Part shown: positions 1-11,707 of the stretch, in pieces
How the letters are laid out: every line of letters begins with the position of its first letter
Position numbering within the stretch: position 1 is the stretch's first letter
Source of the DNA: Leguminivora glycinivorella
Lineage: Eukaryota > Arthropoda > Insecta > Lepidoptera > Tortricidae
DNA length: 64,000 nucleotides
NCBI RefSeq assembly: GCF_023078275.1
Contig: NC_062980.1
Coordinates: forward strand, 14,526,783 to 14,590,782
Reading direction: 5' to 3'
Program-made: the position numbers and the translations under genes
The notes under the pieces: generated by a model
Told to the model about the DNA's origin: nothing
Seen by the model: only the letters and a program-made list of their open reading frames with translations
Database searches by the model: none

Positions 1-351
1 TGAAAATCTAGATTTGTAATTCAGATTAGAGGAAAGTTGCACCACATTGCCATTCATAAGGGCGCTGATGCTAGGGCGCCGTAAAAGGAGGATTCTAGCT
101 CTTGACGAACCACGTTGTTGTGCGGCGAACGGCAAAGTTACGTCGCTATCCAAATGCAAAAATAGGAGTCTACCCGATAGTCCAAAGCGGAGTTCCTCAT
201 AAAGCCAAAGGCGCAAAACGTCTCAGAGAGGCGCAATTTTGTGAGTCACAGCAGATGGTGAGCGAATTTCAAAGCACTCAGATCACTTAGTGGCAAAATA
301 CCGAAATGGGCATCCCCACGGTGACGATCGAGTCCGCAGTTAATCTCTTAA
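1..351. other. No gene recognised
   Basis: I see no spliced or intact gene here. The short open frame at 102-290 lacks any recognisable motif and has no clear start context. Confidence 0.5.
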
Positions 352-441
352 TTACATACATACATACATACATACAATCACGCCTGTATCCCATGAAGGG
401 GTAGACAGAGCACATGAAACTACTCAAGTTCAGTTTCTCTT
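352..441 (-). repeat. TGTA-tailed SINE, 5'-truncated
   Basis: A (TACA)n run followed by the AATCACGCCTGTATCCCATG core. It matches the 3' half of the longer copies at 32401-32642 and 36393-36636 in reverse orientation. Confidence 0.75.
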
Positions 442-1012
442 AATTAACTCTTAGTATTATAAAAATAATAGTAATGGCGAAACATAAGGCCTAAAAGTCG
501 GGAACATAGGCGCCCTGTGAAGTCAAAATACCCCAAAATATGTCAAAGACCGCAGCTCTGCAGACGATAAAAGCTTGAAAGTTCGCGGATTCCCTGCTGG
601 CGGGGAATAATTAATTGAGTCAATAGGAAAACAAAATCGCGCTCGCTTCGCTCGCGCTTACTGTTTATCTTCTCTTTTAGTTAGGACAAATTCCGAATCT
701 GCCTTCTTGACTTAGCCACTATAGTGCTCCATTTTGCTTGTTATTTCACACGTAACTATACTAGGGTGCGACTACGAAAGTTTAAGCATTTGTCCCTTTC
801 GCACTCTGTATGATGAAATCCATAAATGGTAACGGTATTGCGTTAATCTTCAAATTACGGCATTACTATGAAAAAAATTTATTTATTTATTTTCCTACAT
901 AGTGAGACTTCTTCCCAAGGGCGCCGAAACTCTGGTTACGAATAAGAAGAAATTAGGCTTTGATCGCAACTGGTTACGTACAAGGCGGAAATAGTCTTTG
1001 ATGGCAACTGGG
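442..1012. other. Gene-free AT-rich stretch
   Basis: No coding exon or complete repeat is recognised. A short dyad around GCTCGCTTCGCTCGCGC (about 640) is the only visible structure. Confidence 0.4.
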
Positions 1013-1160
1013 TGGCTAGCCGAATGGCACAATCGCTCACGAAACGCTCACGAAACGAAGCGCTAGTAGATATCTATCTCTATCGCGCTTGCGTATTGGC
1101 GCGACAGAGCCAGCGGCGTATCGCTTTCGTTTGGCGTCGGAGAAATGCCATTCGGCTACG
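1013..1160. mobile_element. Fold-back MITE, GTAGCCGAATGGC family
   Basis: The ends read about GGCTAGCCGAATGGC and GCCATTCGGCTAC and are inverted repeats. The interior (CGCTAGTAGATATCTATC...CTTGCGTATTGGCGC) recurs at 13306-13440 and 26299-26452. It is non-coding. The open frame crossing it is an artefact of its low stop density. Confidence 0.8.
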
Positions 1161-1750
1161 GGGCCTGGTTACGAAGCTCCGGTTGCGTACGCGGCCGAAG
1201 GGACTCAAACTCGCTCTACCCTGATCGAGTGCACGGGCCGGCGCTGCGACTATTGATGAAAATCGTATTAGAAATGATATTTTTTAGTGGTTTTTTTGAT
1301 TGATTTCAATACTTTTTCTACTCCCGTACTGTTATTCGTGAGTTACAAGGTCGTGCATAGAACTTAAAAACCCTACATAAAAGATGTCAGGACAAGTCTA
1401 TCTAGTCTATACCCTGAAAACATTTAGTAGAAGTAGCACGATATAGCTGTTACAGTTCAGTAAATACATTGCTACCAACTTAACAAACCAATTCGCAGAG
1501 TCGAGACTCCTTCGTTTTCTGCTGCGTTCATTGGCGACGCGTCGAATCGCATTCAAATGTATGAGAACTCGATTCAACTCCGCTCGATTCGTCTTAGTGG
1601 CCAGGCTTCAAAGAACCATACCATAGACAGTTTTATTTTCATGTTTGCACTCAAACTGCATATTCAAAATGGTAGGCGGTCCACTAGATAACTAAGATGA
1701 CTGAAAGTAGGTATTTGTTGATTTATAATTTTCTTTCAAAATAAGTGCTT
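1161..1750. other. Gene-free stretch
   Basis: I recognise no exon and no complete repeat here. Confidence 0.4.
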
Positions 1751-1911
1751 GGTCGTAGAAAAAGTATTGTATGCAACGGTGTTTAACTGAGTCAAAAAAT
1801 GCTCGTGGCGTCTTTATTAACAATTTTCGGCTTCGCCTCAAATTGTTACCCACGCCACTCACCTTTTTTGACCTCTTTTAACCACCAGTTGCATAAAATA
1901 CTATTGTGAGT
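1751..1911. mobile_element. MITE-like inverted repeat
   Basis: The left end AAAAAGTATTGTATGCAAC and the right end GTTGCATAAAATACTATT form imperfect inverted termini. The interior has an ACAATTT/AAATTGT dyad. A related left end occurs at about 51935. Confidence 0.5.
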
Positions 1912-1934
1912 TTATTTAAGTGTATAATAACATT

Positions 1935-1998
1935 TTTAGTGACGTCTTTGCCTTTGGCTAGTCTGTGGTCAAGAGTAAGCCCATTTATAATAAAAAAA
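1935..1998 (+). repeat. LINE-type 3' end with A tail
   Basis: A segment like GGCTAGTCTGTGGTCAAGAG...AAGCCCATTTATAAT ends in a poly-A run. The same 3' end occurs at 19325-19379. Confidence 0.5.
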
Positions 1999-2423
1999 AA
2001 AAAAGATGGTTAATGTGCAATTCCAGAGAAAAGTGAGATAATGTTTTCCAGCAGTGTTTGTTTACATGATTGGACAAGTAAGGTTGAACTGAGTATAGGT
2101 GGCGCTAGCGCGTGGCGCCCCTATTATTTTCTGGTATTTTATGCCAGGCTGTAACGATTGAAACTTCGGCTAGACTATCTGGATAGAACCCCGGTGGGTT
2201 AACCCAGCACACACTTGATGATTTTTTACCTTTATCGAGTGGTTTGCGTCTTTTCAGAAGTCCCACTCGCGCGGAATGGGAGGGCTCCTGAAACAAAAGG
2301 GCCGTTTTACAAAAATCATTATTAATTAAAGTACAGTAAAAAAGCGGGCGGGCGTAGTTAGATAAACTTTATCGTATCGGTGCGTCCCTATCGCACTTAC
2401 TATAATAGTGCGAAAACCGCCCG

Positions 2424-3125
2424 TTACAATACCGTTTCGTAGCTAAAAATTGATAACCAGCTTCGAAATCCTAATCCCAATCCCAATTCGTAACCGGCTT
2501 CAAATTGGGACTTTCCCATTACCGTTTGGTGACCGGCTTCGAAATGGGAAAAAAACCCTGTGTTGTAACACTTGTAACCGGCTACAAAATGAGACGAAAT
2601 CATTACCGATTCGTAGCCATGGTTGGTAACCAGCTTCCAAACGGGACAAAATATCCCGTATTGTAACTGGTTACAAAATGGATTTTTTTTTGCCGTCATG
2701 AATAAATGATTTATTCGAATAATGTCGACATTGAGTAATTTATTAGGATTCCATAGTAAAGTACTACGGTTGACTAGGAACCCTTATAGTTTCGCTCTGT
2801 CCGTCTGTTTGTATGTACATCGTTCTAGCTTCGATTTGGTAGAAACTCCAATCAATAACTCGGCCCAATACGTAACCAGCTACAAACAGGGAATTTTGTA
2901 TTCCCGTTATGTAGCCAGTTACAAAACTTAGTTACCAAATAGTACCACGCTGGCCTAATACGTAACCGGTTACGAACCGGGAATATTGATTCCCAATTTG
3001 TAGCCAGTTACAAAACTTAGTTACCAAACGACACTACTCTGGCCTAGTACGTAACCGGCTACAAAATGGGAATCAAGATTCCCGGTTTGTAGCCGGTTAC
3101 GAAATTTTGGCTACCAAACCGTACT
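2424..3125. repeat. Array of GTAACCGGTTAC-type dyads
   Basis: About 700 bp are built from variants of the self-complementary word GTAACCGGYTAC followed by AAA and GGGAAT. The right part (from 2862) is a clear tandem array of three units beginning at 2862, 2952 and 3041 (period about 90 bp). Each unit starts GGCCYARTACGTAACC and contains two dyads in opposite order. The left block (2424-2700) is more diverged. No gene is recognised. It could be a local satellite or the subterminal part of a transposon. Confidence 0.8.
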
Positions 3126-3137
3126 AAACCAAAACCT

Positions 3138-3289
3138 CCTGCCGGCGTATCATGCTGCCAATTTTATCACTTATCCACGTGGATAAAGCATCCGTCACGC
3201 TTTAGCAAGTAGGTATGTCAGTTCGAGAGTGACAGATGTCTTATCCACGTGGATAAGTGATAAAATCTGCAGCATGATACGCCAGCGGG
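3138..3289. mobile_element. Fold-back MITE
   Basis: Inverted termini with GGCGTATCATGCTGC at the left and its complement at the right. Both arms also share TTATCACTTATCCACGTGGA. Confidence 0.8.
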
Positions 3290-3751
3290 AGTTATAATTA
3301 TCGTTTATCACGCGACCATGCTTGCCTATGAGCTGACGACTCATGTTACCACCAAATTGAGGTTGAAGCAAACGTTATTAAACGTTTTCATAGTTCAGCA
3401 GTTCTCGAAAAGTTTGTACAAAAATTAAGGGAAAAGTTAAATTTGTTTTTATTAATTCCTATTTTGTTACCAAGATTTTGTTGATAAATTGAGATTTTAT
3501 TAAGTTTTATTTCGTCATTAAGGTTCTCTAGTATCTATATTTTCTTAATTATAACAATTATCCTGTATATATCTTACGAAAGTCGAATTATATTATTAAA
3601 TGTTGGTAACAAAATAGGATCAATTAAAATTTGCTGACGTGGCATTGTACAAAGTTGACGGGAATTGCTGAGTTGGCTTCCTATGCATCTCGCTCGCATT
3701 TGCATATTAGAGCACTACCTAGTAAATGTCAAGCTCATGGCAAGGCTACTG

Positions 3752-3870
3752 GGGACCGATATTTGAATCTCGAACGCATGAATTCGCCGTTCAAAAGTCT
3801 GTGAAAAACGACGTAATGCTACGACTTTCGAACGGCGAATTCATGCGTTCAAGATTCAAAAATCGGTCCT
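3752..3870. mobile_element. Fold-back MITE, GGGGNCCGATTTTTGA family
   Basis: The left arm GGACCGATATTTGAATCT and the right arm AGATTCAAAAATCGGTCC are inverted repeats, with inner arms GCATGAATTCGCCGTTC. Relatives are at 8340-8458 and about 49858-50120. Confidence 0.75.
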
Positions 3871-4375
3871 CTACTTCAAATTAAAACCTATATATTTCGT
3901 TTACCATGCCGAAGACAATGGTATAAAAAAAAAGTAGTAAAAGTAGTAAAAACATTTATTTACCAAAATGAATCAATACACAGTAACAGTTGGCAGTGAC
4001 TCCCACACTAGGCTGAGCCTGTATCGTGGAAGTCGTTAACATTTATATTGTTTCCAAAAGACGTAGCGGCTTAAAAAATAAAAATTACAAAAGGCATGCG
4101 ACTTAGGACTAATGTACACCTAAAGCTACAAAACAATAAATCGTCACTGCTTTGAAAAAAACTTGTATCTTCGTCTGTCAATGAAAAGAAAATTGTAGTA
4201 AGTATGTATGGAATGCATATAGACTTACTGCGTTTTAACTTTGAGGAGAAGCATGAGATACGAGATTTTCAAAGTAGTGACGAAATTTAGTAGATTGAGT
4301 TTATGCTAAAAAAAAGAAAGGAATAACCAGGTGTCAGAATAGTTTGTACCTATATTTGTATTGTTGCCTTGTTCT
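3871..4375. other. Gene-free stretch
   Basis: AT-rich sequence with no exon or repeat that I recognise. Confidence 0.4.
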
Positions 4376-4666
4376 TCGCCCTACCTGTATCCCGCCAATT
4401 TACCACAGTTTATGAGAGCCTGGGGTCAGCTTTGGCATCTAAATCCAGGATTTGACATACAAACATACATAGACACTAGATTTTAGGAAAAACAATGCCA
4501 CCTCACCTTCCAATTCAGTGGGTAAACTAGGCCTTATGGGGATTAGGCCGGTTTCCTCACGTTTTCCGTCACTGAAAAGTGACTGGAAAATTATACATTT
4601 CACACATAAGTTTAACTCGGGGTTTGAACCTCCTGAAAGTCGCACAATCTAACCGCTAGGACACCA
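4376..4666 (-). mobile_element. tRNA-derived SINE
   Basis: Read on the minus strand it begins with an A-box-like TAGCGGTTAGA and a B-box-like GGTTCAAACCCC. A body with GAGGAAACCGGCCTAAT and GACCCCAGGCTCTCAT follows. The same family is at 8803-8915/10928-11010 and 62818-62992. Its 5' tip is interrupted by the transposon at 4667. Confidence 0.7.
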
Positions 4667-5589
4667 GGGTGGATTTCAACATACTCGAAATTTGCCTAAT
4701 TTTGGTGGATTTTTTTAGTTTTGTAATTTTTGTTGAAATTATGTACTGATGTTACATAACTAATTATTACCAATGTTATGTATCAATGACCTTTCATTAT
4801 AATAAGTAGTTTTAGAGAAATTACGATTTCAATGACATGGTCGCCACCAAAATTGGTCTACCCACAAAAATAAAAAATAAAATCAAAAATAAAGCCTTTT
4901 ATTCATTTTTCTATTATTTTCTACTTGAAATAATAAACTTTTAACATGTAATAAATACTTTTCAAATAGAAACAAACGTTACTGCCCTCAATTTGTTCAC
5001 CACCAAAATTTATGCAATTTTGGTGGAAAAAGTATTACGACCCACCAAAATTAGATATTTTTGTGTGGGGCGGACCAATCCAGCAAGGTATGACACTTGT
5101 GTCATGTCTAAATGCAGGAACGAACCTGAATGGTCATGTTACGACACGTTTGTTCGTCTTGCTGCGTCTCGTTTAACCATAAAAATGATTTCAATACTTA
5201 CCACCAAAATTGGTTCTTTCCCCCGGACAACTTTTGGTGCTCAGTTATAAGTGTCAAATTGTATAATAATATTGACTTATGTCATCTTAAAATATACTTA
5301 ATGTAATAAAGAATGAAGTTATGGCAAGTCTTCTTTATAGCTGCGGATTTACTGGATTGGCCATAGCAATAATCCGCTAAAAACAGGCTCTGGACGCTAC
5401 ACCAAAATTAGAATTTCGATGGAAAATTATTTTTAAATAAATATACATAACACTTGTAACAATTTGCAATGTTGCCGAAGGTAGTATTTTAGGATTGGTT
5501 TTCATAAAAAAAATAAAAACCCGGAAACAATTAGCCCACACAATGATTATCAGCTCCGCCACAAAAAAATCACGCTGAGAAATTCACCC
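4667..5589 (-). mobile_element. Short copy of the GGGTGAATTTC TIR transposon
   Basis: The element starts GGGTGGATTTCAACAT and ends CGCTGAGAAATTCACCC. It is flanked by ACCA at 4663-4666 and 5590-5593, a 4-bp target-site duplication. Both ends match the 3.2-kb element at 42942-46156 in reverse orientation. The word CCACCAAAATT or its complement recurs at about 4698, 4848, 5001, 5018, 5042, 5200 and 5403. I see no transposase, so this is a non-autonomous derivative. Confidence 0.85.
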
Positions 5590-5796
5590 ACCAGCCCTTT
5601 TGCTCTGTATTCATATTTTATATCATTAAATATTATTATTATCATTAAATATTTATACACAACACAACATTCCTCAGACATTTACATTATTTCACACAGA
5701 AACAACACGTGTAAAAGGATTTGTCTTCCACGTGTCACTCAAATAGATTTGTTTCGAATGTTTCGATACTCTGATATTATTTACCTTTCCCACTTT

Positions 5797-6390
5797 TTTA
5801 GGGTTCCGTACCTCAAAAAGGAAAAACGGAACCCTTATAGGATCACTCGTGCGTCTGTCAGTCCGTCGGTCACAGCCAATTTTCTCCGGAACTACTGAAC
5901 CGATTAACTTGAAATTTGGCACGCATATGTAAACCTGTGACCCAATTATAGGGGCCACTTTTGGGGGGTAAAAGTGAAAGGTAATATTCAAGTTATTTAA
6001 GAAAATAGGCAAAAATGACCATCCCCCCCTCCCCTTATCTCCGAAACTACTAAGCGTAAAATTAAAAAAAAAATACACGAGATAGTTTTCAATCTATAGA
6101 TTACAGGAAACCTATTATAAATACAGTAAAGCGTAAGTCGGACTTAAAAGAAAAAAACTCAAATTACGAATTTCACTCACTGCCGCTGCAAGGAGTTACC
6201 AAATCTCTTGAAATTGTTTGAGCGCGTTTGAATATTACATATAAACTTATTTCTGTTTCGTTTTGTTCAAAATATCGATTATTCGCAAAAAATTTCTTAT
6301 GTTCCTACTAAAAAGGAGGCGCTTAAGCCCTTCTCGTAGTGTACGGAACCCTTACAACGCGAGTACAACTCGCACTTGGCCGGTTTTTTG
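5797..6390. mobile_element. GGTTCCGTACC-bounded lepidopteran repeat (long form)
   Basis: It starts TTTTTAGGGTTCCGTACCTC, carries a GTCTGTCAGTCCGTCGGTC microsatellite-like core and TTGAAATTTGGCACGCATATG, and ends with ACTCGCACTTGGCCGGTTTT. Related copies are at 11708-12217 and 14352-15270. No coding capacity is seen. The class is uncertain. Confidence 0.75.
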
Positions 6391-7260
6391 TTGGAGTGGA
6401 GGTCCGAATCCTTTTCCTCTTTGAGTTCAGGTAATTGATATTAGAATTGTTGAATTGATGAAATAAGTAAAAGTAGGTTAAGTTCAAGTCGGAGTCGCCT
6501 ACCGAACTAAACTTTTTTTATCTGAATGTATGTATATTGTAGGCAGAGACATATGTAACTCCGTATAGACAGCTACAGTCTAAGAAAAAACGTACCTCAG
6601 AACCATATAGAAAAAGGTACACTCTAAAAAAAATTTGGTTGCTCCTATCAATATTTTGATAGTCGTAGTCAAGCATCTTGATTCCATACGAGCCTGATAA
6701 GATCTTAGACAAATGAAATAAGGTAATTTTGATTGCTCTTACTTTTGCAACGTAATTGAATCGATTAAGATCTTGTTCAATAAGTCCATGAAAAATAATT
6801 ATGCTAACTAAATTACCTTAGTAAGTTCAACTAAGGATTGAATCAACCTATGTTACATAGTTATGGCTAACAAGTTAATAATTGATTCAAGGTGAAGTAA
6901 TTAATTCAATCATACATTCCCTTGTTGTTTTTAGTAATCAGCTTTATTTGAATTATATAAGATCGTAATTGTAGTGATTAACTTAACGTCAACTAAGAGA
7001 AAACTGCTCTTAGTTGGTCTTCATTTTTTAGAGTGTACGGTGGCCTAGATGGCGTTACACCTTTGGGGGACGCTGGGCTAGATGGCGCTAATATTAATAA
7101 TTGACATTTTAACACATATCAAGTTAAAAATATGGGCCAAATTGTCAAATCTGAGGTTCAAAAGTTTTAAGCCTGTGTCGAGAGATGGCAGTCTATGCAC
7201 TGTGATGAGCTCTCTATAATACTGGATCCTCGTTGATGTAGGTAAGTAATTATAAGAAAA
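6391..7260. other. Gene-free stretch
   Basis: No gene is recognised. The interval 6720-7035 has weak repeated AAGTTAATTGATTCAA-like words that may be a decayed palindromic element. Confidence 0.4.
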
Positions 7261-7274
7261 TATTATTTATCAGC

Positions 7275-7399
7275 AATGTCACAGTCTCGTTTTCTTTCAA
7301 CCCCTTATTTGCCAAGAGTGGCACTGAAGCTTTAGTAGTTTCATGTGTTCTGCCTACCCCTTTATGGGATACAGGCGTGATTGTATGTATGTATGTATG
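7275..7399 (+). mobile_element. TGTA-tailed SINE with 14-bp TSD
   Basis: A 5'-truncated copy starts near AATGTCACAGTCTCG and ends in GTATGTATGTATG. It is flanked by perfect TATTATTTATCAGC duplications at 7261-7274 and 7400-7413. This is the signature of LINE-driven retroposition. Confidence 0.85.
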
Positions 7400-7457
7400 T
7401 ATTATTTATCAGCCTTAAATATGTATAACTACTTATAAAATTCGTACAAGATTAACG

Positions 7458-7593
7458 CCCTTATTCATAAACGTTCACTAAAGTTATCAAGCCGATAAAA
7501 TTCTTTTATCTCTTTCCGACGTATTGGTGTGATAGAAAGGGACAAACGAACTTTATCGGCTTGATAACTGTAGTGAACGTTTATGAATAAGGG
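7458..7593. mobile_element. Fold-back MITE, CCCTTATTCATAA family
   Basis: Inverted arms CCCTTATTCATAAACGTTCA and its complement, with inner arms TTATCAAGCCGATAAA. Confidence 0.85.
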
Positions 7594-7698
7594 GGTAAAT
7601 AAGTAATATACAGATAAATAGAAGTTCAAACAAAAAGAAAATAAATTAAAAAGATTATCTTGAGAAATTGTGTCACAATAGATTTTTAACTTTTTTAA

Positions 7699-8317
7699 GA
7701 CGCTACAGGAGCGAAAATGGAAAGGAGCCCTCCTTTCAATTAGGGAATTTTAGTTAAATATACTAGTGTTTTTAACTAGATTTATAGAAAAAAGAATTGT
7801 CCAGTCAGAACAACTCAGTTATAAGATATTGCGAAAAAAAATTTAATCGTAAACTAGAACATTCCTTTGCTAATCCGCGGATTAGCAAAGTTTACGATTA
7901 ACATGGATTTCCGCAAAGTAACGCGATTCTATCGATTATTTAAAAAAAAATTAAAATCGAGGTTCCGCTCTCGACTGTTTCCTCCTTCAAAACTTAATCA
8001 ATCGTAACGAAATTTGAGAATCTGAATAACAATAAAATAATCTGTGTCGGACCGTTTAGTTTTTTTGGCAAATTGTTACCAATTTTGAATACCACACCTT
8101 TTTTTGCGCCATAATCAATAAGATTTGATTCTGATTTTGGAAATTTTTGATGGGCGCTAGCGTCTTTAAAAATAAGAATATCAAAAAAATCAAAACGGTC
8201 CGACACAGATAAAAATAATAATAATCTGTGTTGAAAAAATCATTGCTCTAACTTCAAAAACCAGGAAGGAAATAATCGAGAGCGTTTCTATGGAAAATTG
8301 ACCCCTCCTGTATCGTC
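7699..8317 (+). mobile_element. TTAA-flanked MITE (piggyBac- or Kolobok-like)
   Basis: TIRs GACGCTACAGGAG and CTCCTGTATCGTC lie directly inside TTAA at 7695-7698 and 8318-8321. The body (ATCTGTGTCGGACCGTTTAG and so on) recurs at 36331-37022 and, inverted, at 41176-41689. Exact TTAA duplication is the rule for piggyBac and also for Kolobok. No transposase is present to decide between them. Confidence 0.85.
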
Positions 8318-8339
8318 TTAACTACCTCTAAAGCTGTAA

Positions 8340-8458
8340 GGGGGCCGATTTTTGAGTCTCACTGTCACTAAAATACCGGTTGAAATTGGTGAATTGCCTA
8401 TTATTTTCAGTGACAATTTTCTGAATTCGAACGCCGTGAGACTCAAAAATCGGCCCCC
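8340..8458. mobile_element. Fold-back MITE, GGGGGCCGATTTTTGA family
   Basis: Perfect terminal arms GGGGGCCGATTTTTGAGTCT and its complement, with an inner arm of TGTCACT/AGTGACA. Confidence 0.85.
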
Positions 8459-8802
8459 TGGGCTTGGACATTTCGTGCGGATGATGTAATTTTGTACATA
8501 GGATGATCTAGTAAATCAAAAAAGTACTTGGAGATAATAAGGTCTATACTTTGTAGGTATAATATATTTAAAAAATCACTTCCCGGTCTAGGCCTCAAAT
8601 GTTTCCTGAAGTTTCAAAAACCCTGTTAGTTAGTATAGAAAAGTCTGACATATCATACTTTATCGCCTATTTTAAAGGACACAATAATATCAATATTTCA
8701 TAGCATATTCGACGAAATGTTAGTACACATTAGTTCAACTTACCATAATTTATATAAATATTACATTACATTAGACTAAATATTTTCGGTGAAGGAAAAC
8801 AT

Positions 8803-11010
8803 CATGAGGAAACCGGACTAATTCCAATAAGGTCTAGTTTACCCTTCGGGTTGGAAGGTCAGATGGCAGTCGCTTTCGTAAAAACTAGTGCGTACGCCAA
8901 AATCTTGGGACTATACCCATATAACCATAATCGGTCGCCGTTCCTACGCAAATCCTCCTATGTTGTGTACACACAGGTCTTCGGGTCTCAATGCTTAGTC
9001 GCAGTACGGTCGACGTTTAGTCGCGGCGACCCAAATGGGGACGATTGGTAACAGGCACAAATGGTCACAGAAGTGACAGAAGTGTGCACTACGCGTGCAC
9101 ACATTGTTACCGTTTGGCGACTACTTTCCCAAAATCATTCGTTCATTTCATTCTTTTCAAATGGCGACTGTCAGAGACGTCAAAGTAAAAAAGAAATAAA
9201 ATCATTTGACATTAAAATGTAATGGCGTAAGAATTTGTTAAAGATAAATATTGTTTGCATTTGTAATATAATGTGGGCTAATTACCATGGCCAATTAAAT
9301 TGCTCGAGTGATTTCATAAAATAAGTCTAAATTTATCAACGCGCCATCAATTTACCTCAGTTTAACCAGTAATAATATTATTGACTACTCGGTGTTTGCG
9401 TGTTATGTATATTGATTGGTGAAGTTTTAGTGCTCTGGTGCATATACTATACTGAAATAATAAAAATAATGCCTAGAAAACCAATAAAGTTGTTAAAATA
9501 TGGATTAAGACGGTAATATTCCATGTAAAAAACAGTCGCCAAACGGTCACCAAACGGTCAACAAACGGTCGCAAAATGGTCGCAGCGTACACGCGTGACC
9601 GAAAGCAGAATGGCTTCTTGTATTCATTTTTTTCAGGTATCCTCAAACTTTATAAACAATTAAATATGCCGTCGTACTCAGTTGCCCTCACTAAAGAAGA
9701 TTAAAAAAAAATTATAACGTGCGTACCGAGCTGCTGGGTTGTAAAGGATCGGGGATCATATTATTATGGTCTTCTATAGAGAAACTAGTATTGTGCGGCA
9801 TTTCACAATTGACACTTGTTGAAGTAGTCTTTATTAATATTACTATCAACATTCATTTCAGCGATCTGTACTTCTTTTGTCAAGATTTTTGTATAGATAA
9901 GTGTCTACAAATTTGTAATGTTAAAGAGACATAAATAAAACGTAGTAGAGTAAATAATGTGTTTTTTTTGTAAACCAAACAAAATACTTGTAGATACGAG
10001 TGCGGAAAAGAGGAAAATCGATACGAGTAGCAATAAATTAATACACGAACGAAGGGAGTGTTTTAAATCGACACGAGTTGTGAATGTCCTTTTCGCACGT
10101 GTATCGTACGACGATTTTCAGTACCTAAATCTAAGCTAAGAGTTTCGACCAGACAAGAAATGAATCATTGCTTGATTTGCTCGCACTACTGCGTTAAAAA
10201 AAGCAGCATCTGTACTGAAAAAACTATCATTGCGCAACAGAAATTCTATTAATATCACAGTAAATACTCTATTTCATTTGATTTCTACTTTTATTGTGTA
10301 AAGCAACACTACACTTCATTTTTATCAATAAGAATTAAAAATTATATATTTAATACATTAAGTAACTATAAAGTGCTTATCTATTTGTATTATCATTCTG
10401 CACTTTTCTTAACTTTCCCACATTTCTATAAAATGTCGAAGAGTGCTTAAATGGTCGTCGTCGTTTATTATTATTTAATTCGCTCATATTTAAATGATTC
10501 AAAGCAACCAGTCCACAACTTCACAAGACAGTTTGAGAAACCTTCGTATTTCAGATTGTCATTTGCAGATACAGTGGTTTAGGAGCAGTTCGGTAATCAG
10601 ACCTACACATGTGTGTACAAATTCTGTCAATGTCACTGTCAGAAACCGTTCTGACAGTGACAATGACAGCCACAAATTCGTCCACATGTTGTTACCGTTA
10701 TGTGTGCAAACGTCGACTAATAAAGTGTCGTTAAAAGTCATTCTGACAGTGACATTGACAGCCACAAATTCGTACACATTTTGTTACCGTAACGAGTGCA
10801 CACGACGACTACATTTTGTTATTGTATCAATACGGTCGCATTGTTTGCACGCCGTTACCACGCGTTATGTCACATTTGACAGTTAGTTACTGATTTGAAG
10901 ATTTTGCGACTGAAATGGTTGTATGGGTAGTTGTCAAAGCGGACCCCAGGCTCCCATGAACCGCCGCAAAATGCCGGGAACGAAACGCAAGGAGGATGAT
11001 GATGACATTC
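8803..11010 (+). mobile_element. tRNA-derived SINE split by a 2-kb insertion
   Basis: The SINE body resumes after the insertion. Residues 8803-8915 carry GAGGAAACCGGACTAAT...AAAATCTTGGGACTATA, and 10928-11010 continue with TTGTCAAAGCGGACCCCAGG and a GGATGATGATGA tail. The uninterrupted relative at 62818-62992 reads straight across this point, so the pre-insertion site is known. Confidence 0.8.
8916..10927 (+). mobile_element. 2.0-kb TIR element with 2-bp TSD, copy A
   Basis: The ends CCCATATAACCAT and ATGGTTGTATGGG are imperfect inverted repeats. TA is duplicated at 8914-8915 and 10928-10929, and the empty site is visible in the SINE. Copy B (42079-47343) has the same ends and is flanked by CT. 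Subterminal regions are rich in CGGTCGC/GCGACCG words on the left. The right has TGTCACTGTCAGAA/TTCTGACAGTGACA palindromes. No transposase-like frame is found. The two shared short frames near 10494-10886 overlap on both strands across palindromes and look non-coding. The superfamily is unclear; a 2-bp TSD would be compatible with a CACTA-like element, but the termini do not start CACTA. Confidence 0.85.
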
Positions 11011-11705
11011 GACTAAACATTTGTCATCACTGTCATTGTCAGACAATATAAGTAAATAAAACTGTCTACCTACAGGTTATATTAATATTCATAGCGGCCC
11101 TATAAACACAAAGAGGTCACCTAGTAACTAAATTACGTAGGTACATACAATGTAAATATGTAGTTACTTAAGGGGGCTTTCATGTGAAAAATAGTGAAAT
11201 CGCAACCGAGCGCTTAATCATACCGTGTGTGGTATCAAATTAAAGGGCTTTGCGAGTAGTTTACAAATATATAACATATTATAGGACGTTTTCTACTTGG
11301 TCTAACAAAAAATGAGAAAATGTCCAGAAGTGCTAATAATTGAGACGGTGAAGGCTCGTTTTCAAAAAATTGCCAAAAATAAATAAAAGAAATGTATAAT
11401 CACTAAGGCATAAGAGCAATTTTAGTAAACGTTGCAAATTAATTTAGTACGAAAATAACTTCGATATGATGTAGATTTTCAAAGAAATTGTCACTTAATT
11501 TTAGGTAATTTCTGAAAAAAGTTTAAATCGTCTAGCCTCGTTTACTCTTTTTCAAAACCTTATAACAAAAATGTAGTCTGAGAAAATTGGAGTACAGGGT
11601 ATACGTATTATAAATTTACAAGTTTCAGTATTCAAAATTGTCCAAATTTTACAAATAAGATCGACTAATTCAGCGCTATATGCGGGTTTTCCTAAACGTG
11701 CATCA
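11011..11705. other. Gene-free stretch
   Basis: AT-rich with many A runs. I recognise neither an exon nor a bounded repeat. Confidence 0.4.
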
Positions 11706-11707
11706 GA

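Noticed and set aside
2105..2699. Short minus-strand frames in the dyad array
   Set aside because: Products of repeated GTAACCGG words. No start context or domain.
2424..3125. CRISPR-like array
   Set aside because: Eukaryotic context, units vary and contain no unique spacers. It is a tandem/dyad repeat.
10494..10886. 130-codon frame conserved in both copies of the 2-kb element, with a 9-bp in-frame indel
   Set aside because: It overlaps an open frame on the other strand and runs through TGTCACTGTCAGAA palindromes. Conservation only reflects the recent common origin of the two copies.
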